The position numbers were made by a program, and so were the translations under genes. This document shows, piece by piece, positions 26,336-35,620 of a stretch of 64,000 nt of DNA. The stretch lies in the NCBI GenBank assembly GCA_938038445.1, contig CALHRZ010000028.1, positions 1-64,000 on the forward strand, read 5' to 3'. Source of the DNA: an uncultured bacterium. GTDB taxonomy: Bacteria; Verrucomicrobiota; Kiritimatiellia; CAIKKV01. The notes below the pieces were generated by a model that was given only the letters and a program-made list of their open reading frames with translations, made no database searches and was not told the DNA's origin. Each line of letters begins with the position of its first letter. Position 1 is the stretch's first letter.

Positions 26336-27793
26336 ATGTTGGGAATGTACGTCCATACGCATTGGGGCTACCACCGCCCCTACTCGGCCCGGCGATGGAC
26401 GGTGGAGGATTGGTCCCATTACTTGGAAGGACTCTCGCGCCTGGGATTCGACACGGTGAAGGTTTGGCCTCAGATTGACACCATGCCTCTCGTACCGACC
26501 GCCAGCGACCGCGCCTATCTCCATACCCTGGCTCAGATGACGGACATCGCTCACTCCCGTTTTGGAATGAAAGTGATTCTGGTCCTCGCCCCAAATTGCA
26601 TGGGCAATCCCCATGCCGCGAAATACGATTTCGCCTCACGACCGTATTTCGCATGCGAAAAAAAGATCAACCCCCGCGACCCGGCAGAAAAAAAGGCGTT
26701 TCATACCCAGCGACGCAACACGCTGAACTTCGTCCGCAACGCCGACGCCATCGCGATAATTGATAGCGATCCGGGCGGATTCATCGGCTCGACCGACGAG
26801 GAATTCATCCGCCTTTGCGTCGAACAGTCCCACGTGTTTCGAAACCTGAACCCCAAGGGCGAGTTCGTCTACTGGATGTGGTTGGGTTGGGAAACGTACA
26901 ACGCCTTCTGGAAAGCACAACGAGATGACCCCGCCGCCGATTCAAATCCCTGGACCTACCACAATCCGGAGGAGTTTCATGCCATCCTGGCAGGACTCCG
27001 TTCGCACCTGGACGAACCGTGGTGGTTGACCTGCTGTTTGCCTCAGCACGAAGCGGCGGTGGACCGCCTGGGTCTGCGCGAAAAAGCGCTCTTCTACCCC
27101 TATGGACTGATCGAGGGGGAACCCGTCTTTCCTTTGACCCTGGCAAGGGGGGGAATGAAAAACGTTTTGACGCCCGAAGCGCTCCGTAACCATCCCCGCG
27201 GCGTAATGGGCAACGCGCAAACGCATTGCTTGCAAGTCCTCCACACCTATCTCTTCTCCCACATCGCCCGCGGCGGAGCAGAATCCGACGCCGACTGGGT
27301 CCTTTTCGGCAATCGCCTGATCCCCGGACTGGGCGGAACCCTTGCGGAAGGATGGATCGCGCTCGAGAGCCGCGATTCGGAACGACAACGGGCGGCAGCG
27401 CAACAATTGCGTCGTGCCGCCCGCCGCTCCTACCCTCTCGGCGATTTGGCAGGGCTTCTTTTCGGCGATACCGAACGCTTTTTGACCGACCTTGCCATGC
27501 AATTAGATTTGCAGGCGGCCCTGGGGGAGTTCGGTGCGGCGATCGAACAAGAACGCGATGCGCGCCGACGGCTAAGAGCTGTTCTCGAACACTTCGTGCC
27601 CTGGCAGAAGCGCGTAGGGTTTGCCGATGCGTACGCCGGACCCCTTTATCTGGCATTAAATGAGCCCCTCAAACGCTTGAACGATCCGAACTTAAATGCC
27701 GTTCTCAAAGACTTCGACGACTGGCGCCGGCCGGAAATTCGGAACGGAATCATGCCCAGGCTGATCGAGGCAATGAAGCAGTACGCGGGGTGA
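26336..27793 (+). CDS. Putative TIM-barrel glycoside hydrolase-like protein
   Basis: I do not recognise the family with confidence. The 485-residue protein has no signal peptide. Its first 300 residues have the rhythm of a (beta/alpha)8 barrel: MYVHTHWGYHRPYS, then LGFDTVKVWPQID, MKVILVLAPN, IAIIDSDPGGFIGSTDEE, FVYWMWLGWE and WWLTCCLPQHE, with acidic residues in SDPGG and STDEE as possible catalytic groups. The C-terminal 180 residues are helical. Six bases separate it from the cupin gene, with which it must share a transcript. A cytoplasmic oligosaccharide-cleaving enzyme is the likeliest role (inference). Confidence 0.6.
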   Translation: MLGMYVHTHWGYHRPYSARRWTVEDWSHYLEGLSRLGFDTVKVWPQIDTMPLVPTASDRAYLHTLAQMTDIAHSRFGMKVILVLAPNCMGNPHAAKYDFASRPYFACEKKINPRDPAEKKAFHTQRRNTLNFVRNADAIAIIDSDPGGFIGSTDEEFIRLCVEQSHVFRNLNPKGEFVYWMWLGWETYNAFWKAQRDDPAADSNPWTYHNPEEFHAILAGLRSHLDEPWWLTCCLPQHEAAVDRLGLREKALFYPYGLIEGEPVFPLTLARGGMKNVLTPEALRNHPRGVMGNAQTHCLQVLHTYLFSHIARGGAESDADWVLFGNRLIPGLGGTLAEGWIALESRDSERQRAAAQQLRRAARRSYPLGDLAGLLFGDTERFLTDLAMQLDLQAALGEFGAAIEQERDARRRLRAVLEHFVPWQKRVGFADAYAGPLYLALNEPLKRLNDPNLNAVLKDFDDWRRPEIRNGIMPRLIEAMKQYAG

Positions 27794-27799
27794 GAAATC

Positions 27800-28324
27800 A
27801 TGGAAGAACTCGACAAAGCAAAAGCCCTTGCGCTGCAAGGGAAAGCAAAAACGGATGCCTTGCGCCGTTTTCACGATGCAATCCGGCCTTGGGGGTTGGC
27901 GCTTCCCCCGGTTGAGCCGCTGGTGTTGGATTTCGGACTGGGGAATTTCGAGAAGGTGGGCTTAATCGAATACTGGATCGCCAATGAGTTGGAAGCCGGC
28001 TACTGCGGCAAATATTTGTTTGTTTTCGACGGACAGACCTGCCCGATGCATAAACACCATGTCAAAAAGGAAACGTTCTTCATCGTCAAGGGGCGCGTCC
28101 GAATGCTGCTCGACGGTCAGAGCCAAGAGATGGGACCCGGCGATGTGTTGCCCGTACCGCCCAACCACTCGCACAGCTTCACCGGGATCGGCCCTGCCCT
28201 CCTTCTGGAACTCTCAAAGCCTTGTTTCATCGCGGATAACGTTTTCGAGGATCCGCGTATTCAAATCGGAACAAACACATCGTCGGGTTGGCCGATGCCC
28301 AAGGAACCGCTTAACGGCCGCTGA
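27800..28324 (+). CDS. Cupin domain sugar-binding or isomerase-like protein
   Basis: A 174-residue single-domain cupin. Metal ligands are in PMHKHHVKKETF (motif 1: H, H, E) and PPNHSHSFTG (motif 2: H). The surrounding KYLFVFDGQTCPMHKHH resembles sugar-isomerising cupins such as D-lyxose isomerase and the cupins of sialic-acid synthases. It follows the putative hydrolase gene by six bases. Its 3' end overlaps by 14 bases the 3' end of the convergent LacI-type gene. A role in the last step of sugar breakdown is likely but the substrate is not known. Confidence 0.72.
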   Translation: MEELDKAKALALQGKAKTDALRRFHDAIRPWGLALPPVEPLVLDFGLGNFEKVGLIEYWIANELEAGYCGKYLFVFDGQTCPMHKHHVKKETFFIVKGRVRMLLDGQSQEMGPGDVLPVPPNHSHSFTGIGPALLLELSKPCFIADNVFEDPRIQIGTNTSSGWPMPKEPLNGR

Positions 28325-29477
28325 CCCCCTCAAGCCGCTGAAAATTCCCCCTACAGGCAAACCCGGCGCTTTCAGACGGATCCGTTTGGCCCGACCCTAT
28401 CGGAGTGCTCGGCCAGCTTTGCAATCGGGTAATCTGACAAGGCAAACGGAGGAAGACAGGGGGGGTCATCGCGTCCCTGGAATGGATCCGACTCAATAAC
28501 CGCCGAGCGCTCTCTACGCCAATCCTCACCGTATCCTGGGCCACATTCACGAATACTTGTCCCCCAAAATCCAACATAGGGTTCGCGTCGAAAAGTATGA
28601 TGTGCACATCGCGGCCGTTGTGCCAGTTGCGCGCGCGCAAGTCACGCACCAAAAACGGATAATAGGCGTCCAAAAGCCACAAGATGGCGCGGGGCGTGCG
28701 GGGAGCGTCCAACCAGGACCCAACCACATGCCGCGCAGCCGGATCGCACTTCATGAAGTCGTACGGCTTTTGGCCCCAGAAATCGCGAGCGTTCACCCGA
28801 AGTACCCAAGCCGGGTCCGGTGCGATCCCCGCGTCCTTCAGCGCCTGGTTATATCCTTGCTCCCGCTCCGACCGCGAGGTGAAGTCCACCGTTCCCGTGA
28901 CCAGCCCAATGGCCGTATGCCCCTGCTCGATCAAGTCCCGTGTGACTCGATAGGCTGCGGCGAAATTGTCGCTTCCCACATAATCCGCCTCCAAACCCGG
29001 CGCGTAACGTTCGATCTGCACGATAGGTAACCCCCCGCGAACAATTCGTTTGAGTAAGGGAAGGTTGGCAAGCGACGGCTCCTGCGCAAGAGCAAGCCCA
29101 TCCACATGCAAATGCATGAAAAGGCGTACGAGACGAGCTTCAACTGCCGGACCGTCCTGACTGTGCCCCAAAAAAACGGTTTTGCCGTTCACTTCCATGT
29201 CGTTTCCCACCCCTTGCGCCACACCCGAAAAAATCGCGTCCGATATAACCGGCACCACCAACCCGATCAAACCGCTGCGCTTTCGATTGATGGCCATGCC
29301 AATCGGACTCGGCACGTACCCTAGAGCACGCACCGCAGCCAGTACTTTCCGGCGTGTGTCCGGCCGAACCCCCACTTTGCGGTTGATCACCATGGAAACA
29401 ATTCCCATCGATACCCCCGCTTTCCGCGCTACATCCCGCATCGTGATATTACGATACGCCGTCCGTTTCTTATTCAC
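28311..29477 (-). CDS. LacI family transcriptional regulator
   Basis: A 388-residue repressor-type protein. The helix-turn-helix is TMRDVARKAGVSMGIVSMVI at residues 13-32, followed by the hinge (LGYVPSPIGMAINRKRSGLI) and a periplasmic-binding-like effector domain. The GTG start at 29477 has AAGGAGAG upstream and overlaps the stop of the preceding gene (GTGAATAA), so it is the last gene of an operon with the two large secreted proteins. The C-terminus is about 35 residues longer than usual. Likely target: the palindrome at 35558-35574 between the two divergent operons (inference). Confidence 0.93.
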   Translation of the reverse strand: MNKKRTAYRNITMRDVARKAGVSMGIVSMVINRKVGVRPDTRRKVLAAVRALGYVPSPIGMAINRKRSGLIGLVVPVISDAIFSGVAQGVGNDMEVNGKTVFLGHSQDGPAVEARLVRLFMHLHVDGLALAQEPSLANLPLLKRIVRGGLPIVQIERYAPGLEADYVGSDNFAAAYRVTRDLIEQGHTAIGLVTGTVDFTSRSEREQGYNQALKDAGIAPDPAWVLRVNARDFWGQKPYDFMKCDPAARHVVGSWLDAPRTPRAILWLLDAYYPFLVRDLRARNWHNGRDVHIILFDANPMLDFGGQVFVNVAQDTVRIGVESARRLLSRIHSRDAMTPPVFLRLPCQITRLQSWPSTPIGSGQTDPSESAGFACRGNFQRLEGVSGR

Positions 29478-32400
29478 CGATCTCTCCTTGCCCAGAAAGC
29501 GAAAGGGTTCCTGATGAAGCAGACCGCCCAGGAAGATCCATCCCATAGAGGACGCCCTCCGACGTGCCCACGTAAGCCCGTCCGCCGATTCCACTGACCG
29601 TCAATGCCAGGTGCGAACCGAAATGTCCGCGGTCGTCGTAACGACGCCCTTCCGCCCGCGCCACCGTCGTGCCATCTGTAACCGACAGCACCTCCACGGT
29701 CGGCACACAGGTCCAGTCGTAGGGGTGAAGATACCGCTTGTAGGCCACCACGGCGGCTTGGCCTTGCTGCGTCACAATCAAACCGTCCACACGGCCTGGC
29801 CGTTGGAGTTTCCAAATCGGTCGCCCGTCGGCCGCCAGTCGCTCCACGCGGCCCTGTGTAGTGCCGACAATCCATCCGCCGTCCGCCAGAGGCAGACGGT
29901 GCAGGGTGTAAGGCGGCCAATCAAGCTTCGGCGGCATGGGAAAAGCCACCGCCTCGATTCCTCCTTTGGTATCAAACCGTGCCTCCCGTGTCCAGTCCCA
30001 CGCCAACCGCTCGCCCGCCGTTCCATCGGCACGAATGATCTGCACGAAGCTGTTCGTATAGGTCCGGGTCGGCGCGTGCCACGAAAAGGTGCGGGCAAAA
30101 GCGCACTGCCCATCCGGTCGGATCCCCACTTGCTGCACATTGAGGCCAGGACCGTACATCGGCGGTTGACGCCGGTTCTCTCCCAGGTCGAAGGTCCAAC
30201 GCAGCCGGCCGGTGGCCTCAAATGCATAAACCTTATCGGCGCCCGCGACAAGCCACGCGCCATCCTCGGAGCACGCGAGGGTTTCAACCTGACCCCCCAC
30301 TCGTGCAATCTCCTGTAGAGCGGCTGAAGGCGGAACGGTTCTCAATGGAACGGCCACGACCCGCCCGGCGCGACCCGCCACAAAAGCCGTAATCTGCTCG
30401 GCTGAGGATGAAATTGCCAGCGGAGCGCGAAGACGCCAGTGGCGAGCCCCGGCATCCCCCGCCAGGTTGCTCGCCGCAAACAAAACCCCCTCGCGATCCC
30501 GCACATCCACCCAGGCGCAGGATGCTTGGGCTTCGCTTTCTATCCACAACGTCTGCAGCCCCGTTTCGTTCAGTCGGTATCGTACGGCCGATAGGCCAAA
30601 TCGCTCCAGAGGACCCACGGAAGCCGCCGCGGAACTCACGAAAAGCGTCCGCTCATCATCCCGCAACATGGGGGGCTCGGCGCACGGATGAGCGGCATAG
30701 TCCCAATAGATTTCCCACGGCATCGCCTGCCCCTCTTCAACGGAAGTCGGCAAGCGCACCCAGATGTCAGGAGCGCTTTTCGCCTGCCGAATGGCGCCAA
30801 AGCGATACGCGCCGTCGTATACCTGCACGGAAAGCGCGGCATCCAAAATCTCCGACTCCGCTTCGCGATCACGCAGGACTCGGGTCCAAAACGTTCGAAC
30901 CAACGGCAACGCCCCCCCATCGTCCACCACCTCGCACCGCCCGTAAATCGGACGCTCGATCGGCAAGCCGACAGTGGCAGAACGGATGGCTCCATCCTTC
31001 CGAAGGCGGGCGCTCAACAATAACGCAACCCGGGGCGGAACCTCGCGTCGTATTTCCAGCACATCAAACGCGGGATCTAACATCCGGTTTAAAATCGCGC
31101 GCCCATAGGCATGGGGTCCCACACTGGAATAGAGGGCCGACACGCATACGCCTGCCCCCTCCGCCTCGATTCGCGCAGGACCATCCGGGTTGTTCAGGGA
31201 CCAAGCCGCCACGCCATCCGTCGCCGGATCCCAAACGGATCGAAAGGCATCCACCCTCGCTTCAAGACGACGGCCGCCGGCCACCGCTACGACCCGATCG
31301 GGATCGAAGTATCCAATCGGCGCCTCCGAAGACTTGATCGTCGGCAGACGGACGCAAATCCACTCGCCGGCAGTTGCCGGGCCTCGGACCGTGACGCGGA
31401 CCCTGTAACCCGCCTCCGGCGCAGCCCAAGGCGCACGCGGCTTTATGGCCTCCGGAAAGATTTCTTCCTCCGCTTCGATGGAAGTGCCCCCTGGCGCACG
31501 GACGTCAAGCGCAGCCAACGCTTGCCCCGCCTCTGCCGCAGGCCCGGCCTCCGGGCACAGCGCCACCAGCGCCGCCGTGTCGAGCGCGTCGAGCCGGACG
31601 GAGACTTCCCCTTCCTTCCATGTGAACACGGTTTGCCGCACCCCGCGATCGTGATCCACGACCCATGCCTGCGCGGGGCGAATCCACGACGGTATGCCGT
31701 GCACAATGTCCACATCGCGATGCGGTTGGAGACGAATGCCGCCAAAACGGCGCCCTTCCAGAAAATCACGCGGATACAACACGCTCAGCCGGCGATTCAA
31801 CACCACCGTCACGATGAGATCATCACGACACAGCAAAGGCAACACTTCAATCCGATCGGAACGCCAGACCGACGGAAGAGGCGCGCTGGCCGCTAAGAAC
31901 GGACGCAGGACCTTGAAAACAGCCGCAATCCGACCGACATGTTCCCAATTCTGCATGCAAGCCGTGAGTCCTTCTTGGTAGCGCATCGGCTTGTCTTCCA
32001 AGAAATCAATTCCGCCTCGCCGTTCGCCACCCTGGTCCCACACCGACGGGCCAAGAAACCAGCCCAGATGCCGCGCGCCACGGCCGAGCATGGCGTATGA
32101 CGCCATCTCCTGTTCGGCACGCGTAATCCATCGCGTTTTCTGGCCGACCCCATCCACCAGGTAAAGCAGCGGCGCCGGATCGTTCAACGCACGCATCAGG
32201 GTAAGCGAACGCTCTCCATCGAAAACGGTGGGATCCTCACGCTCGTGCGTGGTGTGATACAGATAATTGACCATTCCGTCGTGAAGCCATGCGTACCGGG
32301 CACTGTCGGCCGGGTTGCAGAGAAACTGCTGTTGCGGGGAGCCGTGCGCGCGCAGAAAGTCGCCAAGGCGTATCAACGTTTGCGGCCGCGGGCGGCCCCA

Positions 32401-33354
32401 GCCCGCATCGTCCTGCATGTACCAGGCCCATGCTCCCGGACGCCGGCCGAAGTCACCCGCCAGACGCGCCATGCGGTTGGACAGGGCTTCGGTTATGAAG
32501 CCGCCCCCCAACCGATCCATGTGCAAAGCCGTCCCATCCGCGTGGCCTTCCCAATGCGTCACGCCCACGGCGATATTTTTGGCCGCCAGTTCCCGTGGGT
32601 CCATGTAATGGGACCAAAAGACATACGTTAGCGACTCGGCGGGATAGGCACGAAACCAGGCCAACGCGTTTCGGCCGCCATCGGCAATCACCCGAACATT
32701 ACAAGGCGCTCCATAGGACGGCGGCGCGGGGAGCGCGGCCCGAATAACCGCCGTGAAACCCGGCGGCACAGGAGAACCGCGAATCTCGGCCGAAAGGAGA
32801 CGACCGTTCCACTCGACCGCTTCCAAGACGGCCGAAACATGATCCTCATTCCGAATCATCAAGGTAATGGCCCCAAGGTCCGCATCGAAGGCAGCGCAGG
32901 CGACGATCAGGCGGGAGGGGGCGGGCGCGGGCGCGCGCAGGACGGCCGCCCCACGGTCGGTCAAGACCCGCACGGCCAGTTCCGGCTCGCGCAAGGCTCG
33001 GCTCATATGACCCAACAAAACGATCCCCGCCTCCCCCGCAGGAATCGTTCTGGGCTGAACATCATACCAGTCCACACCCCGACCGGGTGCAGTGGGTGCA
33101 GCACCATCCTCCGGTCGCAAGAGGTCGGCGATCGGCACGCCTCCGACTTCGAGATCCAGCACCGTCGCCGGCGCGGCGGTCCGGTTCCGGACCAGCAAGG
33201 CCACGGAGGTTCGTTCCTGAGCATCTCGCGCACGGGACGCAACAAGCTCCAATACTTCTCCGCAGATGTCCTGCGTCCAGATCGCCGCCGCACCAATTAA
33301 GATGGCTCGACTCCGCATCCCCCAAATCATCAAGATACGAAAATTTACGCGCAT
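29470..33354 (-). CDS. Very large secreted protein, TIM-barrel-like core and beta-propeller end
   Basis: A 1294-residue protein beginning with an export signal (MRVNFRILMIWGMRSRAILI). Residues about 40-220 are beta-rich. A central region (VFWSHYMDP to FLGPSVWDQGG) looks like a TIM-barrel hydrolase with acidic candidates in YMQDDAGWG. Further beta domains follow. The last 280 residues carry PQQ-propeller-like blades (AWLVAGADKVYAFEATGRLR, DGGWIVGTTQGRVERLAADG, YVGTSEGVLYGMDL). I cannot name a family. ATG 33354 has GGAG eight bases before it and lies just past the stop of the upstream gene. Same operon as the beta-helix protein and the LacI regulator, so an inducible external glycan-degrading role is likely. 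Confidence 0.65.
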   Translation of the reverse strand: MRVNFRILMIWGMRSRAILIGAAAIWTQDICGEVLELVASRARDAQERTSVALLVRNRTAAPATVLDLEVGGVPIADLLRPEDGAAPTAPGRGVDWYDVQPRTIPAGEAGIVLLGHMSRALREPELAVRVLTDRGAAVLRAPAPAPSRLIVACAAFDADLGAITLMIRNEDHVSAVLEAVEWNGRLLSAEIRGSPVPPGFTAVIRAALPAPPSYGAPCNVRVIADGGRNALAWFRAYPAESLTYVFWSHYMDPRELAAKNIAVGVTHWEGHADGTALHMDRLGGGFITEALSNRMARLAGDFGRRPGAWAWYMQDDAGWGRPRPQTLIRLGDFLRAHGSPQQQFLCNPADSARYAWLHDGMVNYLYHTTHEREDPTVFDGERSLTLMRALNDPAPLLYLVDGVGQKTRWITRAEQEMASYAMLGRGARHLGWFLGPSVWDQGGERRGGIDFLEDKPMRYQEGLTACMQNWEHVGRIAAVFKVLRPFLAASAPLPSVWRSDRIEVLPLLCRDDLIVTVVLNRRLSVLYPRDFLEGRRFGGIRLQPHRDVDIVHGIPSWIRPAQAWVVDHDRGVRQTVFTWKEGEVSVRLDALDTAALVALCPEAGPAAEAGQALAALDVRAPGGTSIEAEEEIFPEAIKPRAPWAAPEAGYRVRVTVRGPATAGEWICVRLPTIKSSEAPIGYFDPDRVVAVAGGRRLEARVDAFRSVWDPATDGVAAWSLNNPDGPARIEAEGAGVCVSALYSSVGPHAYGRAILNRMLDPAFDVLEIRREVPPRVALLLSARLRKDGAIRSATVGLPIERPIYGRCEVVDDGGALPLVRTFWTRVLRDREAESEILDAALSVQVYDGAYRFGAIRQAKSAPDIWVRLPTSVEEGQAMPWEIYWDYAAHPCAEPPMLRDDERTLFVSSAAASVGPLERFGLSAVRYRLNETGLQTLWIESEAQASCAWVDVRDREGVLFAASNLAGDAGARHWRLRAPLAISSSAEQITAFVAGRAGRVVAVPLRTVPPSAALQEIARVGGQVETLACSEDGAWLVAGADKVYAFEATGRLRWTFDLGENRRQPPMYGPGLNVQQVGIRPDGQCAFARTFSWHAPTRTYTNSFVQIIRADGTAGERLAWDWTREARFDTKGGIEAVAFPMPPKLDWPPYTLHRLPLADGGWIVGTTQGRVERLAADGRPIWKLQRPGRVDGLIVTQQGQAAVVAYKRYLHPYDWTCVPTVEVLSVTDGTTVARAEGRRYDDRGHFGSHLALTVSGIGGRAYVGTSEGVLYGMDLPGRSASSGTLSLSGQGEIGE

Positions 33355-33359
33355 ATCGG

Positions 33360-35486
33360 TCACTCCACAAGAATTCCGGAAGCCGTAAGTTCAACCTTGC
33401 CTGTCAAGTCCATCAGCGCAGGTTTTCCGCCGCCGGGTATCGCGTTGCGCAAAACCCGGACATCGCGAATGCGCTCCAAAGCATCGGCGGCCGCCCGTAC
33501 CTGGGGACGACGGACGCCGCTAACCCGGTTTCCAGAAACTTCGATGTGCGAAATGACGGCATCCGGAAACTGCGGATTCAGCCGGAGCAAGCAGTCCAAA
33601 TTGACCGCCGTATTGTCCATTACCACGTTCGGCTCCCGCGCCCTGTGGCTTGTACAATTCCATTCAAACATCGCCAGCGTGCGGCAATCCCGCAGGGTGT
33701 TGCCGACAATTCGGTTGCCGTAAATTTCATACGAGACGCCGGGAGCAACGCTGGACCGTCCGCGGCCGTGTAACCCAAAAAACGTCTCGTAGCCGATCGC
33801 GCGATTCCCCTGAACCAACGTGTTGGCATTTGAAAACAGCATCGCCGCCCGACCCCCTTCGAATTCGCACCCGATGACAACCACATAGTTGGCCGTGCGC
33901 GGCGTCGCCGAGAGCGTCGCCATGTCATTGTTGGTCATAATCAGGATTCCCCCGGCGCGGAGATTTCGGCCGAAACGACAACGGAGAAAACCGCCGCCAT
34001 GCACGCCGTCCAGATAAACGCCGTAATGGCCGCTTTCGAAGCGGCAGTCGCGACACCACAGATTATCCGTCTTCGCCGTGCCGATGATCGCGCCGGGATG
34101 CAGCGACGAAGCCGGAACGAAGTTGACGAACGCACACTGATCTACCAAGATGTCATGGGCATGATGAAAGGTCAGGGCTAAACTGCTGGCCCCGGCGCCG
34201 TCGAAGGTCAGCCCTCGGAAATAGAAATCGCGCACCGGCCGCTCCATGACGCGTCGGTCCGCGTAATCCATGCTTGCAAACCCGAAAAGGGGAGCGCCAG
34301 AACGGATCGTGGCACCGTCCGAAAGAAAATGGAGACGGCTCCGCCGCAACACGGGAATAACGGCCGGAATGGGATAGTAGTCGACCACATTCGTCGCCGG
34401 CGCGGTCACGAAATAGGGACTCCCAGCTTTGGGAAACCAGAGTGTGCCCCCTTCGGGCGGAAGAGCGGCCAGCGCTTCGGCAATACCCGCCGTGGATGAT
34501 TGAGGATAGCGCCGACGCATCTCCGCCACGTCCACGCGGGGCTCGGGTGATCGGATCGCCCCCCGGAACGCGTTGGAAGCGGCCGGATTATAAGGATGCT
34601 CCTTCCACCAGTCGCGCACGTCGCGCCCCCATCCCGGAGGAACGAACGGCACGCCGGCGGAGGGATCGGGCAGAATCTCGAAAACGGCTTCGGCCTCACC
34701 GTCGCGGTAGGCAGCGTGAAAAACCCGCGCGCGCAGGCGGGCGGAGTAAGTCAGCCAGATGGGAGCGCGATACTCCGTGGACCAGGCCGTCGGCACGCGG
34801 CCATCCGTGGTGTAACGAATGGTCGCACGGGCGAGTTCCGAGGTTAACACAACCATGGCCGGTCCACGGAACTTCCCGCCCGGTGGGCAGAGGACCGGGG
34901 GCGGAGCGGTCGGGATGATGCCATCCACGGGTTCCAAGGTGACATCGTCGAACCAGCCTTCGCCCTCCTCCCCCACGTCCCAAATCAGGCGCACGTGGCC
35001 GGAGGGAGCCGGAGGCGAAAGACGAAATCGCACCTCGGCGCGGCGCCATCCTTCTGCCCCCCCCACCCGCTCGGTAGCGTGCATCACATGGCCATCGCCC
35101 AAATAAGCCACCTGCACTCCCCAACCGGAAGCCGTGCGCGCACGCATCCAGGCGCTCAAACGGTATTCCACCTCCGGTAACAAAGGCACATCCCGCTGCA
35201 ACGTGTAGCCCGCGCCGCGAACCCGCAGCGCCATGGCCCCCTGGACCCCATTCGTGGCCACGCGCTCTGCGTTCGCCCGGTGAAGCCACCGCTCGGCTTG
35301 TTTCGGTTCGAACCAATCCGCCTGCTCGAACGAAGCGTTATAAAGCAGATTCGGCAAAACGCGGAAGGGAGGTTCTTCCGGTTCACGAGCCGCGCACTCC
35401 AAAACCAAAATCCACAAGCTGATCCGAACGACAGAACTCTTGAATGCCTCCCAGCCGTTCCACCCCCCCAAAGCTTTGTGCCGCAT
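33360..35486 (-). CDS. Secreted beta-helix protein with CBM-like and CHB_HEX_C-like domains
   Basis: A 708-residue exported protein. After a signal region (VVRISLWILVLECAA) comes a jelly-roll carbohydrate-binding-like domain (NLLYNASFEQADWFE to GWFDDVTLEP), then a CHB_HEX_C-like domain (PPGGKFRGPAMVVLTSE, IRYTTDGRVPTAWSTEY), and a right-handed parallel beta-helix from about residue 340 to the end (repeats such as VVVIGCEFEGGRAAMLFSNA and VSYEIYGNRIVGNTLRDC), as in polysaccharide lyases and GH28-type enzymes. Start at ATG 35486 is supported by GGAG and by the signal region; the frame is open to 35573. First gene of the minus-strand operon. Confidence 0.75.
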   Translation of the reverse strand: MRHKALGGWNGWEAFKSSVVRISLWILVLECAAREPEEPPFRVLPNLLYNASFEQADWFEPKQAERWLHRANAERVATNGVQGAMALRVRGAGYTLQRDVPLLPEVEYRLSAWMRARTASGWGVQVAYLGDGHVMHATERVGGAEGWRRAEVRFRLSPPAPSGHVRLIWDVGEEGEGWFDDVTLEPVDGIIPTAPPPVLCPPGGKFRGPAMVVLTSELARATIRYTTDGRVPTAWSTEYRAPIWLTYSARLRARVFHAAYRDGEAEAVFEILPDPSAGVPFVPPGWGRDVRDWWKEHPYNPAASNAFRGAIRSPEPRVDVAEMRRRYPQSSTAGIAEALAALPPEGGTLWFPKAGSPYFVTAPATNVVDYYPIPAVIPVLRRSRLHFLSDGATIRSGAPLFGFASMDYADRRVMERPVRDFYFRGLTFDGAGASSLALTFHHAHDILVDQCAFVNFVPASSLHPGAIIGTAKTDNLWCRDCRFESGHYGVYLDGVHGGGFLRCRFGRNLRAGGILIMTNNDMATLSATPRTANYVVVIGCEFEGGRAAMLFSNANTLVQGNRAIGYETFFGLHGRGRSSVAPGVSYEIYGNRIVGNTLRDCRTLAMFEWNCTSHRAREPNVVMDNTAVNLDCLLRLNPQFPDAVISHIEVSGNRVSGVRRPQVRAAADALERIRDVRVLRNAIPGGGKPALMDLTGKVELTASGILVE

Positions 35487-35524
35487 CCGTTCTGCTCCGC
35501 TGGTCGAAACGAAAAAAAAAGGGA

Positions 35525-35554
35525 TTGACGCTTTCATAGACAGCAGTCTAGTAT
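35525..35554 (+). promoter_or_regulatory. Candidate promoter of plus-strand secreted-protein operon
   Basis: TTGACG (35525-35530) and TAGTAT (35549-35554) are 18 bases apart. The spacer contains a small inverted repeat TAGAC AGCA GTCTA (35537-35550). The palindrome at 35558-35574 starts four bases downstream and would cover the transcription start. Confidence 0.5.
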
Positions 35555-35573
35555 GAAATTGAACATTGTTCAA
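35545..35573 (-). promoter_or_regulatory. Candidate promoter of minus-strand secreted-protein operon
   Basis: On the minus strand TTGAAC (35573-35568) and TAGACT (35550-35545) are 17 bases apart, each with four consensus matches. The -35 box is one arm of the palindrome, so a protein bound there would block this promoter as well. Confidence 0.35.
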
Positions 35574-35574
35574 T
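35558..35574. promoter_or_regulatory. 17-bp palindromic candidate operator
   Basis: ATTGAACATTGTTCAAT is a perfect palindrome of 8-bp arms about a central T. It lies in the only long gap between the two divergent operons, overlapping the expected start of the rightward promoter and the -35 box of the leftward one. The LacI-type gene that ends the leftward operon is the obvious candidate to bind it. Confidence 0.6.
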
Positions 35575-35620
35575 CCTTTTCACCCGGAGGGCGAAAACGT
35601 ACGAAGTAAGGAGAGCCGTC

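Noticed and set aside
27800-28324. Firm naming of the cupin as D-lyxose isomerase
   Set aside because: The motif context is suggestive, but the protein is shorter than the isomerases I know and no substrate residues can be assigned.
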